A DNA stretch of 64,000 nt from assembly GCA_037179335.1 (NCBI GenBank), contig JAKZHN010000004.1:186001-250000 (forward strand). Direction: 5' to 3'. A program made the translations under genes and the position numbers. The stretch is from Cyclaneusma minus. Taxonomy: Eukaryota > Ascomycota > Leotiomycetes > Marthamycetales > Marthamycetaceae. Shown here piece after piece: positions 40,745 through 51,909 of the stretch; position 1 is the stretch's first letter; every line of letters begins with the position of its first letter. Under the pieces are notes generated by a model that was not told where the DNA came from, searched no databases, and saw nothing but the letters and a program-made list of their open reading frames with translations.

Positions 40745-43700
40745 AATGTCTCGGGGGGTTGCGAGGCTCGGTGCTTTTGCGATATAAGTAAAGGGGATCG
40801 GGGTCTTGGGGACTGAAATGATGGATATTGGCTTTAGCGCCGCCTGGTGGTGCGGTGCTGCAGGCTGCCTATGCGATCGAAACGGACTGGCTTTTTGGCG
40901 TCCACCTGTCGCGTGAGAGTGGGCCAATGTAGTAATCCAGTCGTTGCGCGTCCCCTGCCTGCTGCGGATATCCTCTCGCGACGCTGCTAAATGGCCGTCT
41001 AGCCCTTCCTTCTCGACAGCTGCCAGGCGGGCGCCAAATAACGTGGTGGTCCGAGCGACGCTCGATAAGGCTGCTGAGACTCGACCGTCGACACACGCTG
41101 CGGGCTCGGGCGAGAGAGAGCAGAGGCTTGGAGTTAAGAAGACGCGGCTCAGCTTATTATTCTTCAAGGGGAGCGCGGGAGGACTTGTATTCCTGGGGCG
41201 TGTCTTAAGTTTCAGTGTCTGGCGATGACAGATGCGTCAAGCGTCAGAGAGGGCTCCTAGTCGAAGCGCTGGCTGTTTTGGATTGAGGAAGCTTGAGGGA
41301 GAACAGAGCTGATCGGCCGCCCGAAACCGCCAAAACCGAAACACCGCAAAGGCTTGTCTGCTATGTGTTTCAAGGCGCCTCCTCGTATTGACCAGCGCGA
41401 CTAATTAAGGGCACACTGAATATTAATTGCGAGGCCCGACTCGCCAGCATTTCTACTGATTCGATGCTTTGCACTTGGCCTGTCACCAGACGTTGGGAGT
41501 CGCAGGTCAAAGTGTGCCCCGATGTTTCGCATCCGGAAAAGGGGGCCCAGATAGGGCATGGGAAACGGCTGTGCGAGCGTGACCGGAGTCTGGCAAGCTG
41601 ATCCTCATCTTGCGCCGCATCCAGCATCCGTCACGGCCTCGTCAATTTGTCAATAATGGTCACGTCAGGCCGTGCGTGCATTATGGGAGCACCGAGAAGC
41701 CCACTGTATCTCGGGACAGTCGATAAGCTATCGCCGTCTCCCTCCTTTGGCCTCCCGCGTCCTCACAGGAAGATTCTTCATCTGCCGCATTACTTGCCAT
41801 CCTCTTGTTTCGACGGTCGTCCTCGACGATGGATCAGCCCTGCGTGCCATTGGCTCAGCCCGGGCCAGCCGACCAGGGCTTGTTTGGGAATGCGAAAGTG
41901 CTGAAACGACGAGCCTCCAATGAGCATCAGACGGAGCACCGATCCTGGCAATGCTGCCCGTTGCGTGCTAGGGCGTGTCTCACGATATGTTCAACCTGAG
42001 GACACACGACATGGCCCTCGGTGTTACTATTCCATGTGTGACAGGTCAGCGCTGCTGCACGACGCCGCCCACCCGCCCTCCAGACCTCGGTCGGCGCCAG
42101 AATTATATATTGCAGAAGGCCGATCGAACACAGCTACCTACGACGCCGCAGCTTATGAGCGAATAAGTTCGACGAGGCTGCTTCGACAATGAGCTTGCTA
42201 TGAGAGCCAGTGTCTTCACTTTTCGCCCCCATCACTCTCGAGAACAGCATGGCCGCCCCTCTGGACAGGAAAGTTTGCATATTCGGAACCTCCCAAGTCC
42301 GTCTCCAACCACTATCACGACATTTCTTAGCCCGGATTGTCAAACCATCTAGCCCGCGAGAACACGAAAAGCTTACCACAGGACTAATGGACAAGCACAG
42401 TCAAAGCCTTCTTCAGCCAGTGCTAGCTTCCGCTGCACAGTGAGCGAGTTCAACGCCTTCGAGAGATTTTGTACGCTGGTGTCTGGCTGACGGGCTCCCA
42501 TCGCAATGAAGCCAAAGGTTGAGGTTCTGTGAGACATCAACCTGCTGTGTTCGTTACTTTTCGTTGGCGTGTCCAAGACTCACATAACTGATAATGAGCT
42601 TCGGTTTGCCTGTTCGGAAGAGAGGACTCCAGATACTCTTGGTATGGGGCACCGCATCGAGAATCATCACTGGGCACTGTTAGCATGTCTCACTACTGAC
42701 TTAGAATTGACATAACAGCATGATTGGATTGCCTCGATACCGCCTTTGGTAACAGGTTGATGCCGGCGTCGTTTACCAGGACATCTCTCTTTACTTCCCA
42801 GGATCTGACCATGTCTCTATCAACATAGCTGAACTCACTAGCCAATGTTCCGGAACCCGCATTCACCAGTTGCTGAACTGAAGAAGCATTGCCTGAGTTT
42901 GGAGCCGTGGCGACTATGCTGTCGACTTCAAAATCAGAGCGTAAGTTCAGCTGTGTAACCCATCTCGAATCAAATACGGCGAGACAGTGATGAGGTATGA
43001 AGCCGTCTTGCACAGTTTCTCTCTTCCAAAAAACGACGCCGAGGATTTGCAAAAGCTGTGTATGGAATCGTTGATGCGACTCTTATGCCGTTATGGAATC
43101 CCCATTTACGGAGGTTATCAAAGTGGGTAGCCTAGCTCCTGAAAGCTGAACCTAGTAACTACAAACGTGGTGTAGTAGCTTACAAAAACGGTTAAGATCA
43201 TGACTGTTTCAAGTGTCCTACGGCCTACGCTACAGAGTGTGGCTAAGTACTTTTTTCAGCCCTTTCAAAGTAGGCTGTTGAAACCTAGAGGGGTACGAAG
43301 TCGTGCTAGCTCGACGCCTAGTTGGTACTATCAAGTAACCTGGTCCTCCGAAAAGAGTAACCTGAAAAGTTAGGGCCTGTTATGTGGAGAGGTAAGCTCT
43401 TTGTAAGACCTTCGTGACCGTCACTTACCAAGTACATTTTGTCCCTTCATGTCGATAGTCTAGGTTACTTGTCAGACGTTCTCAAGGTGACAGATACTGA
43501 AGAGCCCCCTGGAGGGCGAGGTCACAAAGAAAGATCCCTAGGTACCTGAAGGTAATTCGAAGGGCGGGGAATTGAACCCCTAACTTCTTCAATGCGCAGC
43601 CGAGTGTCTTACCATTGAGCCATTACTCGGAGTGAGTAGTCAGCTATGGAGTTGCAAGTCATTTTGTGTTTTCGATACATGTAATGTGCTTCGATTTGAT

Positions 43701-43934
43701 CGACAGAATGGCGGTCTTGCTCAGCCCCTGACACGACCCTCTTTCCCTCTCCTGCACTTCGACCTTCTCTCCTAAACATCTCTACCCCTGAACCTCCTCC
43801 CCTAAATATCTCTAACCCCGGATCCTCCTCTTCATACAATATCGACCCTTTCGGCTTCGCCCAAAGCCAGCCAGACCTCCTCAAACATCCTTCACCAAGC
43901 ACACTCACCCACATCATCTTCAACCAACGTCCTC
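40745..43934. other. 3.2-kb interval with no intact gene; degenerate coding-like pieces
   Basis: The part next to 40745 is the probable leader and promoter of the polyQ gene. Around 42600-43050 the minus strand has protein-like pieces, such as MILDAVPHTKSIWSPLF and an open frame at 42693-43052. They do not assemble into a family I recognise and look like the remains of a decayed gene. A tRNA-like relic lies at 43563-43629. No transposon ends were found. Confidence 0.45.
43563..43629 (-). other. tRNA-like relic with Pol III A and B boxes
   Basis: On the minus strand an A-box-like TGGCTCAATGG (43612-43622) is followed by a B-box-like GGTTCAATTCC (43568-43578) inside a good T-arm (GGGG-TTCAATT-CCCC). 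The acceptor arms pair in only about four of seven positions and the anticodon arm does not fold, so it is not a functional tRNA. It could be a tRNA pseudogene or the head of a tRNA-derived SINE. Confidence 0.5.
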
Positions 43935-45091
43935 TCATCGACATCCCCTACTCCGATTCGAGTTCACAACCAGAGTCCTCTCATCGTTATCCCCTATTCC
44001 GCCCCGACCTTCTAACATCCAACTTCCGATGAATCTCACTAGCTTGACCGAAGCCAAAAGAAGGATATTCATTCTTCCCCCACTGCGCCATAATCCTAAA
44101 TCCAACATCTCGAACCCCACCCCCCCCTTCGCTTCCACACCCTGCCCTTCAACATCAATCCACCAAGTGTTTGTCTGATCTCCAACGCAAATCATCGATA
44201 TTCTATCAAAGTAATGCCCGTAAAGTGGCTTGAACGCCGCCACAACACAAATACCAGGCTCCACAAGCGTCCAGGTAGCAACATCCAGTAGAGCAGTCAG
44301 ACATGCCAAGCCTATCGAAAGCATCTGCAATGAAGAGTAAAAGCAATGTACAGCAGTGGAAATAAAATTTTGGTTAAATTCCGCAGTCTCGAGTCTGGAA
44401 ACCCCTGTGGTCGCCGTACTAGCGCCTGCTATCGTGCCCAGGCTGAGCAGCGCAATAGTAGATGCTTTTGTCGCTTTGTTGAGTTGCGCATCTTTGATGA
44501 TGAGAATCGGCAAGATGGTAAGAAGCCAATTTAGGCTCTGCATGATGGGGATTGTGGATATAATGTCGGGGGCGAGGTATCCGCGAGAGGTTGGGGAGTG
44601 GTGCGGGAAATACTGGATGGGCGAAAGGCTGGAGACGGCGAGTAAAAGGCAGGCGGGGGAGTAGAAAGCGTGGATGATGAGGCTTGTCCAGAGTGTGCGG
44701 ACCTGCCATTTGTCGATACAGAAACGGGAGAGTAGGATAGTGGCAGAGAGGCGAGTGAAGATTGTGGTGAGTACGAGGAAGAACTCAGTTAGGTAACACG
44801 CTTTTAAAGTGTGGGGGAGGGCAAAGGGGAGTATGTCGTAAAGGTGTTTGTCATTGTCGTAGGAGATGCTGGTAAAGACAGAGATGCATTCTGTGCTGAA
44901 GAGAAGCTGTGGCTGTATTAGCGTGGCTGTTGTTCTTGACGGTTGGGAAATAATAGGGGTCTAATGACTTGGGATATGAGGAGGAAAAGGTCGTTGGAGC
45001 TGGGGGTTTTCGTTATGACGAGGTGAATGTAAGCTCGTAGGAGGAAGAAAGTCCAGGTGGGAGCGAGACAGGTTATGGCGATGGTGAGCAT
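43935..45091 (-). CDS. PTH11-like rhodopsin-domain integral membrane protein
   Basis: Minus-strand exons 44969-45091 and 43935-44912 give 366 residues. The layout fits the fungal Rhodopsin_dom/PTH11-type family: an N-terminal helix (MLTIAITCLAPTWTFFLLRAY), a conserved acidic spot in PSSNDLFLLIS, several further helices, LSATILLSRFCIDKWQVRTL, and the hallmark last helix DVATWTLVEPGICVVAA. Some family members are surface-sensing GPCR-like receptors. The first intron donor is weak (GTCATT) and no CFEM domain precedes it. The C-terminal tail has a repetitive GATGAGAGGAC motif just before the stop, and the end may be altered. Family moderately sure; exon ends less so. Confidence 0.62.
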
Positions 45092-46007
45092 TTTTGGTGC
45101 TGTGATTATCTGCGGGTTTGGAAAGTAACATTTGCGAAGTCATTGTGTATTTGAGGTCGTTGCTTGAGAAACCCTTGCTTCAGAAGTCGCTTCTTCATCG
45201 TGCATCCGTCTTGATCCATCTTTGCTGGCAGCTGGAGTAACATCCGAAGCATCTTCTTGATACTCGATCTTCAAACCATAAATATTGCCCGGTGGTACCG
45301 TGATACGAATATTTTGTTTTGTTACACCTTATTTTGTCCTATGTGTGTGGGAGAATATGATAGTACATGTATCGGGAAGCGCTAGTAGCTTCAAGATGAC
45401 TTGCCTCCGCCTGGACTGAGGCGGCCTGGTCAACGTTCTTTTTCAAAGTCAAAAGCCGTCGTAGCTAAGACTATTTGGCTGCGATGAATCTGGACGTCTG
45501 TAAAAGTGTATGTTGGCACAGACCTTAGGTGTGGAGCATCGAGATCCATTATCCGGGGAACCCGCACCGACAGACACAACATAGGTCGGGTGAAAAGAAG
45601 CATCATAGCATGGAAACACCAAGTACGAAACATAACCAGACACCAAAGAGCCAATAAATATGAAATAGCGTGGAATACCTGCGTCTTTCTCCCTTTCGTT
45701 GTGAATGTATTCAGAGGACTCTCCAAGACAGTATTGTTGGAGAACTTGAAATAGGTTCAATATGGTGAGTATAAGGACTGCTACACCGAAGTGCTGAACC
45801 TCGTCAAATACCGAGAGGCAAAATGTGTCAAGATGCGCACTAGTCGCGGGGCCAGGGTGAAAGCCATAAGTGAGCTCTTAGTATGAGCACAAATAGCATC
45901 CGCCACAACGCTCTATCAACGAGAACCTGAAGGCTGAGTCGGATGGAGGAACAAGGACATATATACAATAGAACAGGATAATTTACACGGATTGGGCGAT
46001 TTCCTTA
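45092..46007. other. Intergenic upstream of the PTH11-like gene
   Basis: No gene seen; the short frames at 45430-45760 show no domain. It should hold the promoter of the PTH11-like gene and the COQ8 3' region. Confidence 0.42.
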
Positions 46008-48466
46008 TTATACAAGGCCTGCCTTTTTCATACTGCCCTCAAAAAGGTCTCTGCAACGCACTCGGCTGCCCAATTTCGCACACAGCAGAAACGCACCGCT
46101 CAGCTTCCTATGCAAACTGTACGTCTCTTCCGGGGGCGGCGCCAGTCTCTCCCGAATCATGACTGGAATAAGTCCCTTGACCCTCTCGGTAATCGTCTGG
46201 TCCCTAAAGTCGTAGACCTCTGGCGAAGATGCCAGAAAAGGCTCGGCGAGCGTGAGAACAGAGGAGATGTGAGCGTCCAACATTGTTCGAGATTCATGGC
46301 CTGTGAGATATCCGAGCTCAATTGATAGATCTCGCACTGTGTCTTTGTCGGTTCGTGAGGCTGCAAGAAGAAGACGTGTGTAGCGTGAGATAAATTCTTC
46401 GGGGTACTCTCTCGAAGCACCAAAATCCAACAATTCGAGTCGGTTGCTAGATGCATTGTAGAGGAAGTTGGTCCAGTTGGGATCCGTCTGCATGAATCGG
46501 AATTCTGTGGTCTCGCGCAGGCAGAGCCGTAAGATCTGAGTGCCAATCCAGTCTTTCTGCTCCTGAGTGAAGTTTTGAACCCGGGTTACTCCAACTCCGT
46601 CCATATACTCCATGACTAGGACCTCCTTTCCCGAAATCTCGGTATAAATCTTTGGTACGGTAAAGACGTCTTGCTCATCAGCGAGGAGCTTTTCGAATCG
46701 CTTTCCAGACTCGGCTTCTCGCACATAATCGCATTCCCAGGCTAGTTCAGTCCTGGCATTGGCAATGGTCTTGTCCAAGTATAATCCTTTTGGAAGCAGC
46801 CTTGAAGCAGTAAGCAGAATTGCCAGATTGCTCAAATCAGAATCGATCGAGGACGCAACACCGGGGTATTGCACCTTCACAGCAACCCTTTGGCCACTCG
46901 ATTTCAAGATAGCTCGGTGGACTTGACCAATAGACGCAGCAGCAATAGGCTGGTCCTCGAACTCTTCGAATATGTCTCGCCAGTCCTCGCCCAAGTTAGC
47001 AGCAAGAACTTTGTCGCGCTGATAGGACGGCATATAGTCTGCGCTGTCCTGGACACGCTGAAGCACTTCGTGCAGGGGACCTGGCAGCATCTTCGAATCT
47101 TGGAAGCTCATCATCTGGCCTAGCTTCAGTGCGGCGCCCCTCATACGGGACAACTTCGAGACCAAACGGTCCATATTTCCAGCACTTAGCATATAAGAGC
47201 CTTGTCCGCCGCTGCCAGTGACTCTGCGAAAGCTCTCACCAACAGCTCCTCCAAGCATGCCTGCTGCCAGCCCGCCATAGTTCCAAAGCCTGCCAAATCT
47301 CGATGATGGTACTGCAGATTCTCGCATTTGATAGCGTTTCGTCTGCGTGCTTGAAGTGGCCTCTTCCAGCTAGAAGTTCATTGTATTAGCAGCCATCCAA
47401 AGAAAATATGAGAAACCTGTGTACTTACAGCTGATGGATCGGTCGCTGCATCCCGTAGATCTTGAGCAAGTTCCTCAACCTCTGGTTCTGTAGATTGGGG
47501 AGCATGTTCCGGAATCTTAGAAGAGGGTTTAGGCGTAGAAGCTACGGTACTTGATGAAGTTCGGACATTGAATGTGTCCTGGTCCTTGTCCTTTGCCAGT
47601 GGTGTCTGTTCCACCGGCGTCGAAGTAGCAGCCTTGAGAGTGAGATTTCCTGGCTTCGATCTCTGCGTTTTCCCACCCAGTAATTTCGCTATTCTCGGGC
47701 TGTGGAAAAGCTCAGTATTGACATCATCTGGGATCTGATCCTGTTCTGGTATTGCCTGGACTTGAGGAGATACAACATCATCCTGCTTTCCAGCAGACGA
47801 GTAGAAAGAGTCCGAGTTGATTTGTGATTTGGGCAGGTTTTCAACATCTCCTTGGGTATTTTCTGAATGCTTCGGGATCTTCGCACGTGGTAGTGACGAA
47901 TACGAAGACGAACGGTGTGTAGATGGCTCGTAGTAGCTGTCTTTGTCGATCCCTCTTGAGAAATCAGAGGTTGTTGCTTCACCTTCGCCATCTACGGTAC
48001 GACTAGGGATCTGCTGCTCTGCTTGACGCTGGAGTGCTCGAGCTCTGTCGGATTCTGTTCCATAGTTGGCGGGGTCTGGTATCGTCGACGCATCTGAAGA
48101 TTTTGGCTTCAGGGCTTCTTCTTCCACCCCTTGATCATAACTGCTCGGGGCTTCTGAATTCCTTCCTGGGGCGTTTTCATCCGGAACATGCTGGGTAGAT
48201 TTTCCAGCACGGGACTGTGTTCGAGAGTAGGCTTCGTGAGCCCTCGATGCCGATGACTTTCCATCCTCGTTGAGACGAGCAGCGAGGGCCGAAGCAGCTT
48301 TTGCGGTCTCGGTGACGCGGTCAGTCTGATACTTGACAGCCTTGGCAATGGTCGAAGTCTTGGTGTAGACGTCGAGTTGCGAGCTCCGGAGCAGAAAGTG
48401 CTTCTTTGCAACGCCATTCACGGCGTTGAAAAGAGCAGCGGCATCCAGAAGCCGCTTAGCAGCCAT
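46008..48466 (-). CDS. COQ8: COQ8/ADCK UbiB-family atypical kinase (coenzyme Q biosynthesis)
   Basis: Minus-strand exons 47429-48466 and 46008-47369 encode 799 residues. COQ8 is a mitochondrial matrix atypical kinase/ATPase that supports the coenzyme Q synthesis complex. UbiB hallmarks are the KxGQ motif in ALKLGQMMS (near residue 428), the Ala-rich nucleotide loop AAASIGQVH, the AVKVQYPGV lysine strand, the AWECDYVREA ExD region and LLDFGASREY with the metal-binding Asp. It is longer than yeast Coq8 (501): the first exon encodes a ~330-residue Ser/Pro/Asp-rich, probably disordered segment after a short helical N-terminus. The intron has GTAAGTAC and TTCTAG ends. Confidence 0.92.
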
Positions 48467-49017
48467 GATCGTGCCTGGTGCACTCCTCTAGAGGCTAGGA
48501 TTGCATGCTGTGAAGCGGTAGACTGAGGACGAGTATTTTCAATCTCTTCGATGTCGTCGTGATGAGGCTCCCTCTGCATCTTTACCCCTGTCGTCGCGCA
48601 CCAGCCACACCTTTTAGCCACACACCCCTGTCTGAATTCCGACAGCCCTGTGAAAATCTTATGGGTCTCTAGGAGTGAGTACGCCCAACCTGAGAATTTC
48701 GATATTAGCTCCTTAATCTTTGTACGTGGTAATCGGTCAATATCTTCATATCTTGTCTTGATGGAATACTGCTGAAGAAGCTAGGTTCAAAAAGCAAGAA
48801 GTAAACAGCAATAAATTGACAGCCCCGTCTTCGAGTTGAGACGAAGATCTAGTTTGTGTATTCATACCAACGCCGGTAATACACAAGGCTTGTAAGCTCA
48901 GCCAAACCTCCCGTGGCCGAAATGCGCCGGCAATGCAGTAGTGTCCGTAACCAACCTATCCCATAAGCCATTTGTTGAAGCTGCCTACCCACCAATGAAA
49001 CCTTCCCGGAAAAGCCA
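48467..49017. other. Intergenic between the COQ8 start and the lipoyl synthase stop
   Basis: No gene seen. Both neighbours are on the minus strand, so this holds the COQ8 promoter and the lipoyl synthase 3' region. Confidence 0.42.
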
Positions 49018-50314
49018 TTATATACTCTTAGCAACAGACTCTGCACCGAGCAGCTCCTCTGCAATCACGGTATCGCTCTTCTTTGCTCGTCTCTTGAGCA
49101 CATTCTCAATGAATGCCTCGCCGGCCTTGTATGAGCTCCGGACTAGAGGTCCACTGGCGCAGTATAAGAAGCCTAGATCCAAGGCTCGTTGACGCCAAAG
49201 CTCGAATACCTCAGGGGTAACATATTCCTCGACCTTCATGTGTCGCTTGGTAGGACGCATGTATTGTCCGAAGGTGACCACGTCGACATCAACTGCTCGA
49301 AGCTCTGAGAATAAATGAATCAGTATGACGCCCTCTTGAACATGTCTGAGCAAAACCGTAACACATACCTTTCAGAGTAGCCCAGAGCTGCTCTTCAGTC
49401 TCTCCCAGTCCCAACATAATACTAGTCTTCGTAATCAGGCCTGGCTTCGCCTCCTTCGCGGCCTTCAACACCGCCAAACTCTGACGGAACTTCGCCCTCC
49501 TATCTCTCACAAACGGAGTCAATTCCTCAGTCGTCTCCACATTATGGGCATATACATCCAGCCCACTCCTAGCCACCAATGCCACCATCTCCAGGTCTCC
49601 AAGATAATCTCCCGTCAGCGCTTCAACCAACAGATCTGGCTTCTTGCTCTTGATTTTCATAATGGTCTCAGCAAAATGATGAGCTCCTCCGTCCGCCAGA
49701 TCATCCCGATCGACACTCGTCAAAACCACATAACCCAGACCCCACCTCGCCAGCGCCTCGGCGGTATTCTCTGGTTCGTGTGGATCCAGTGGTGCTGGTT
49801 TCCTGTTCGTCTTCACGCTGCAGAATCGACAGCCGCGGGTGCATGTATCGCCCATCAACATGATCGTCGCTGTGGCAGCAGATTTATCACTTCCGCCCCA
49901 ACAATCGGAAATGTTTGGACACCGGGCTTCCTCGCAAACGGTATGTAGGTTTAAACCCCGCAAATCTTTCTTAATCTTCTGGTAGTTTTTGTTGTCTGGT
50001 ATAGGGGTTTTCAGCCATTCCGGTAGTCGTGTAATCTCCCGCTTGTGACCTTCTGGTCCAACCATTGCTGTCCGGAGTTCGAAGGCATCGCTGTGAGAAA
50101 GAGGTTTATCTTGGCCGCCGATGAACTCGGCGAGAGAGGGAACGGGCTTGTCTTTGAAATATGTAGTAGGGCGTCGGCGGGGCGTAGGAGCAGTTGGGGG
50201 ATCTGGTTGAGCGGTGGCGAAAGAGCGGGAAGAGGTCGAGGAGACGAGGGACTTAGGGATCTGGCGGAGGGCAGGAGTGCTGAGGCAGCGAAGCTTGTTC
50301 GCTGGAGCCGCCAT
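49018..50314 (-). CDS. LIP5: Mitochondrial lipoyl synthase (LipA/LIP5)
   Basis: Minus-strand exons 49369-50314 and 49018-49304 encode 410 residues. Lipoyl synthase is a radical-SAM enzyme that inserts two sulfurs into octanoyl groups on mitochondrial lipoyl domains. It has a basic presequence (SSTSSRSFATAQ), the auxiliary-cluster cysteines C127, C132 and C138 in the CEEARCPNISDCW block, and the radical-SAM CxxxCxxC at C158, C162 and C165 (CTRGCRFC). TSVDRDDLADGGA and VDVVTFGQYMRPTKRH are further signatures. The small second exon supplies the conserved end, including ASGPLVRSSYKAGE with the serine that ligates the auxiliary cluster. The intron has GTATGT and TCTCAG ends. Confidence 0.96.
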
Positions 50315-50917
50315 TATAAGGAGTCGAAGGAAAGGTGGCGGCTTTTAAGGAGGTGAGGTTTGAAGTTATTCGGACTCATCCAGGAACAAGAGGCGATGGG
50401 AATTCTTGACCCGCTAGTAACCGAAGTTCAGCCACACTCGCGCCGGTCGGCCGAAGTCGGAATATCTTTACCACTATTTCTGATTGGTAGAGCTAAGCGA
50501 ACCAGGCGCAGTGCCAGAAGTCCTCGGGCGTATATAGGACTTTTGATCGCAGAAACTCCAACTCCAAGGTCTCACAACAACATGCACGAGATCAGGAGAC
50601 ACCCTTTCGTACCTAACAGACTGCTTCGGTTCTACCGTCTTTTCTACTCGGTCTAGCTTGCATTTCACCTTGGTCTCTTTCGTTCCTTCGAACCTGATGT
50701 TTCAGTTTGTCTTTTCTACCCCTATTTTGCTCCGGAAATATATCTTCAAACTCGCACAAGCCTCTCTCCAGTTTCAATCTCATCAGTTTCAACCAATCAC
50801 TTTTCAGCAGCCTGGATATACAATCTGTGAAGCACATCTACAATAACCATCATTCTCAAGTTGGCCGGCCGCTCTTCTCACCCCATCAAACACTTGTTCC
50901 TTATACTCGAACACTCG
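50315..50917. other. Intergenic between the lipoyl synthase start and the FNT stop
   Basis: No gene seen. This should contain the lipoyl synthase promoter and the FNT 3' region, as both genes are on the minus strand. Confidence 0.42.
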
Positions 50918-51909
50918 TTATACTCGTGTATCCGCGTTCTTTCCCTTCTCAATATCGGTAGTCTCCGTGTGCACAGGAAAGTCCATCAGTCTCCGCCCAT
51001 TCGACTGGCCATGAATCACAACATCATCAAACAACACACCATCAACGGCAACATCTTCCTGTCCCTGCGAGTGCAAATACCACATGAAGCAAGCCACGAA
51101 CAGTCCACCTCCAATGATATTCCCAATCAACGCAGGAATGATGCCCTTCCAGATGTATAGGCCGACGGTCAGATTCGGAGTGGTCACAAATATTCCATTC
51201 GGGATGAAGAACATGTTGGCGACGACGTGGTCGAATCCCAGCGAGACGAAGGCGAATGTCGGCCACCAGATCCCAACAATCTTGGAGATGTATTCTCGTC
51301 CGGACATGCCCAAAAAGCAAGCCAGACAAACTAGCCAATTCGCGCCAATGGCCCGAAGGAAGATCTGGTGCCACTCTGGTGTGATCTGCTTCGTTGTTGC
51401 GAATGAGCGAGCTTCGGTGAGGTAGCCACCACTCGAAAATGTACCGCCATAGCCGGTGATGAGGGCCATGATGAAGAGCGACCCTGCGAGGTTGCCCCAG
51501 AAGGTGATAAACCAGTGTCTGAGCATCTTGACCAAGCTAAGCCGGCGTTGGAGAACAGGTAGCAGTGTGAACTGAGCAAGCGTAAGTTGGGGTACTAACA
51601 AATATGGACTTGACAGAAACTGACCATAAAACTACCGGTACAGAGATCAACACCCGTGAGGACGATCATCGACAGTCCATAGGGGAATACAAGGGCAGCA
51701 ATTGTTCGGATTAGCCCTGGCGCGTTCTCCTGGAACCAAGGGGACGAATTGGTGCTCAAGAGAGTTGCACAGGCGAAGGACAGAAGCATGCCGGCCATGA
51801 CAGAGCTCATGAATATTTTATCGATGCGCATATTCGCTTTCACGACGCCAGATCGACTGACAAGTTCTGTCGTCTCCTTCGGAGTATACGCGTTGAAGTT
51901 CGGTATCAT
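50918..51909 (-). CDS. Formate/nitrite transporter (FNT) family channel
   Basis: Minus-strand exons 51625-51909 and 50918-51571 encode 312 residues. FNT proteins are pentameric aquaporin-like channels for formate, nitrite or related monovalent anions in the plasma membrane. Six hydrophobic segments are visible. Family signatures are the first helix region (VMAGMLLSFACATLL), VLTGVDLCTGSF at the broken helix near the intron, RHWFITFWGNLAGSL, GANWLVCLACFLG, FVSLGFDHVVANMFFIP and LIGNIIGGGLFVACFMWYL. The central histidine of the family lies in the GFDHVVANM block. The tail is hydrophilic. No nitrate-assimilation genes lie nearby, so nitrite versus formate or acetate use cannot be decided from context. 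Confidence 0.92.

Noticed and set aside
43609..43944. 111-codon minus-strand frame next to the PTH11-like stop
   Set aside because: It is Gly/Arg/Glu-rich and repetitive and overlaps the tRNA-like relic. It might be an altered tail of the PTH11-like gene but cannot be supported as a gene.
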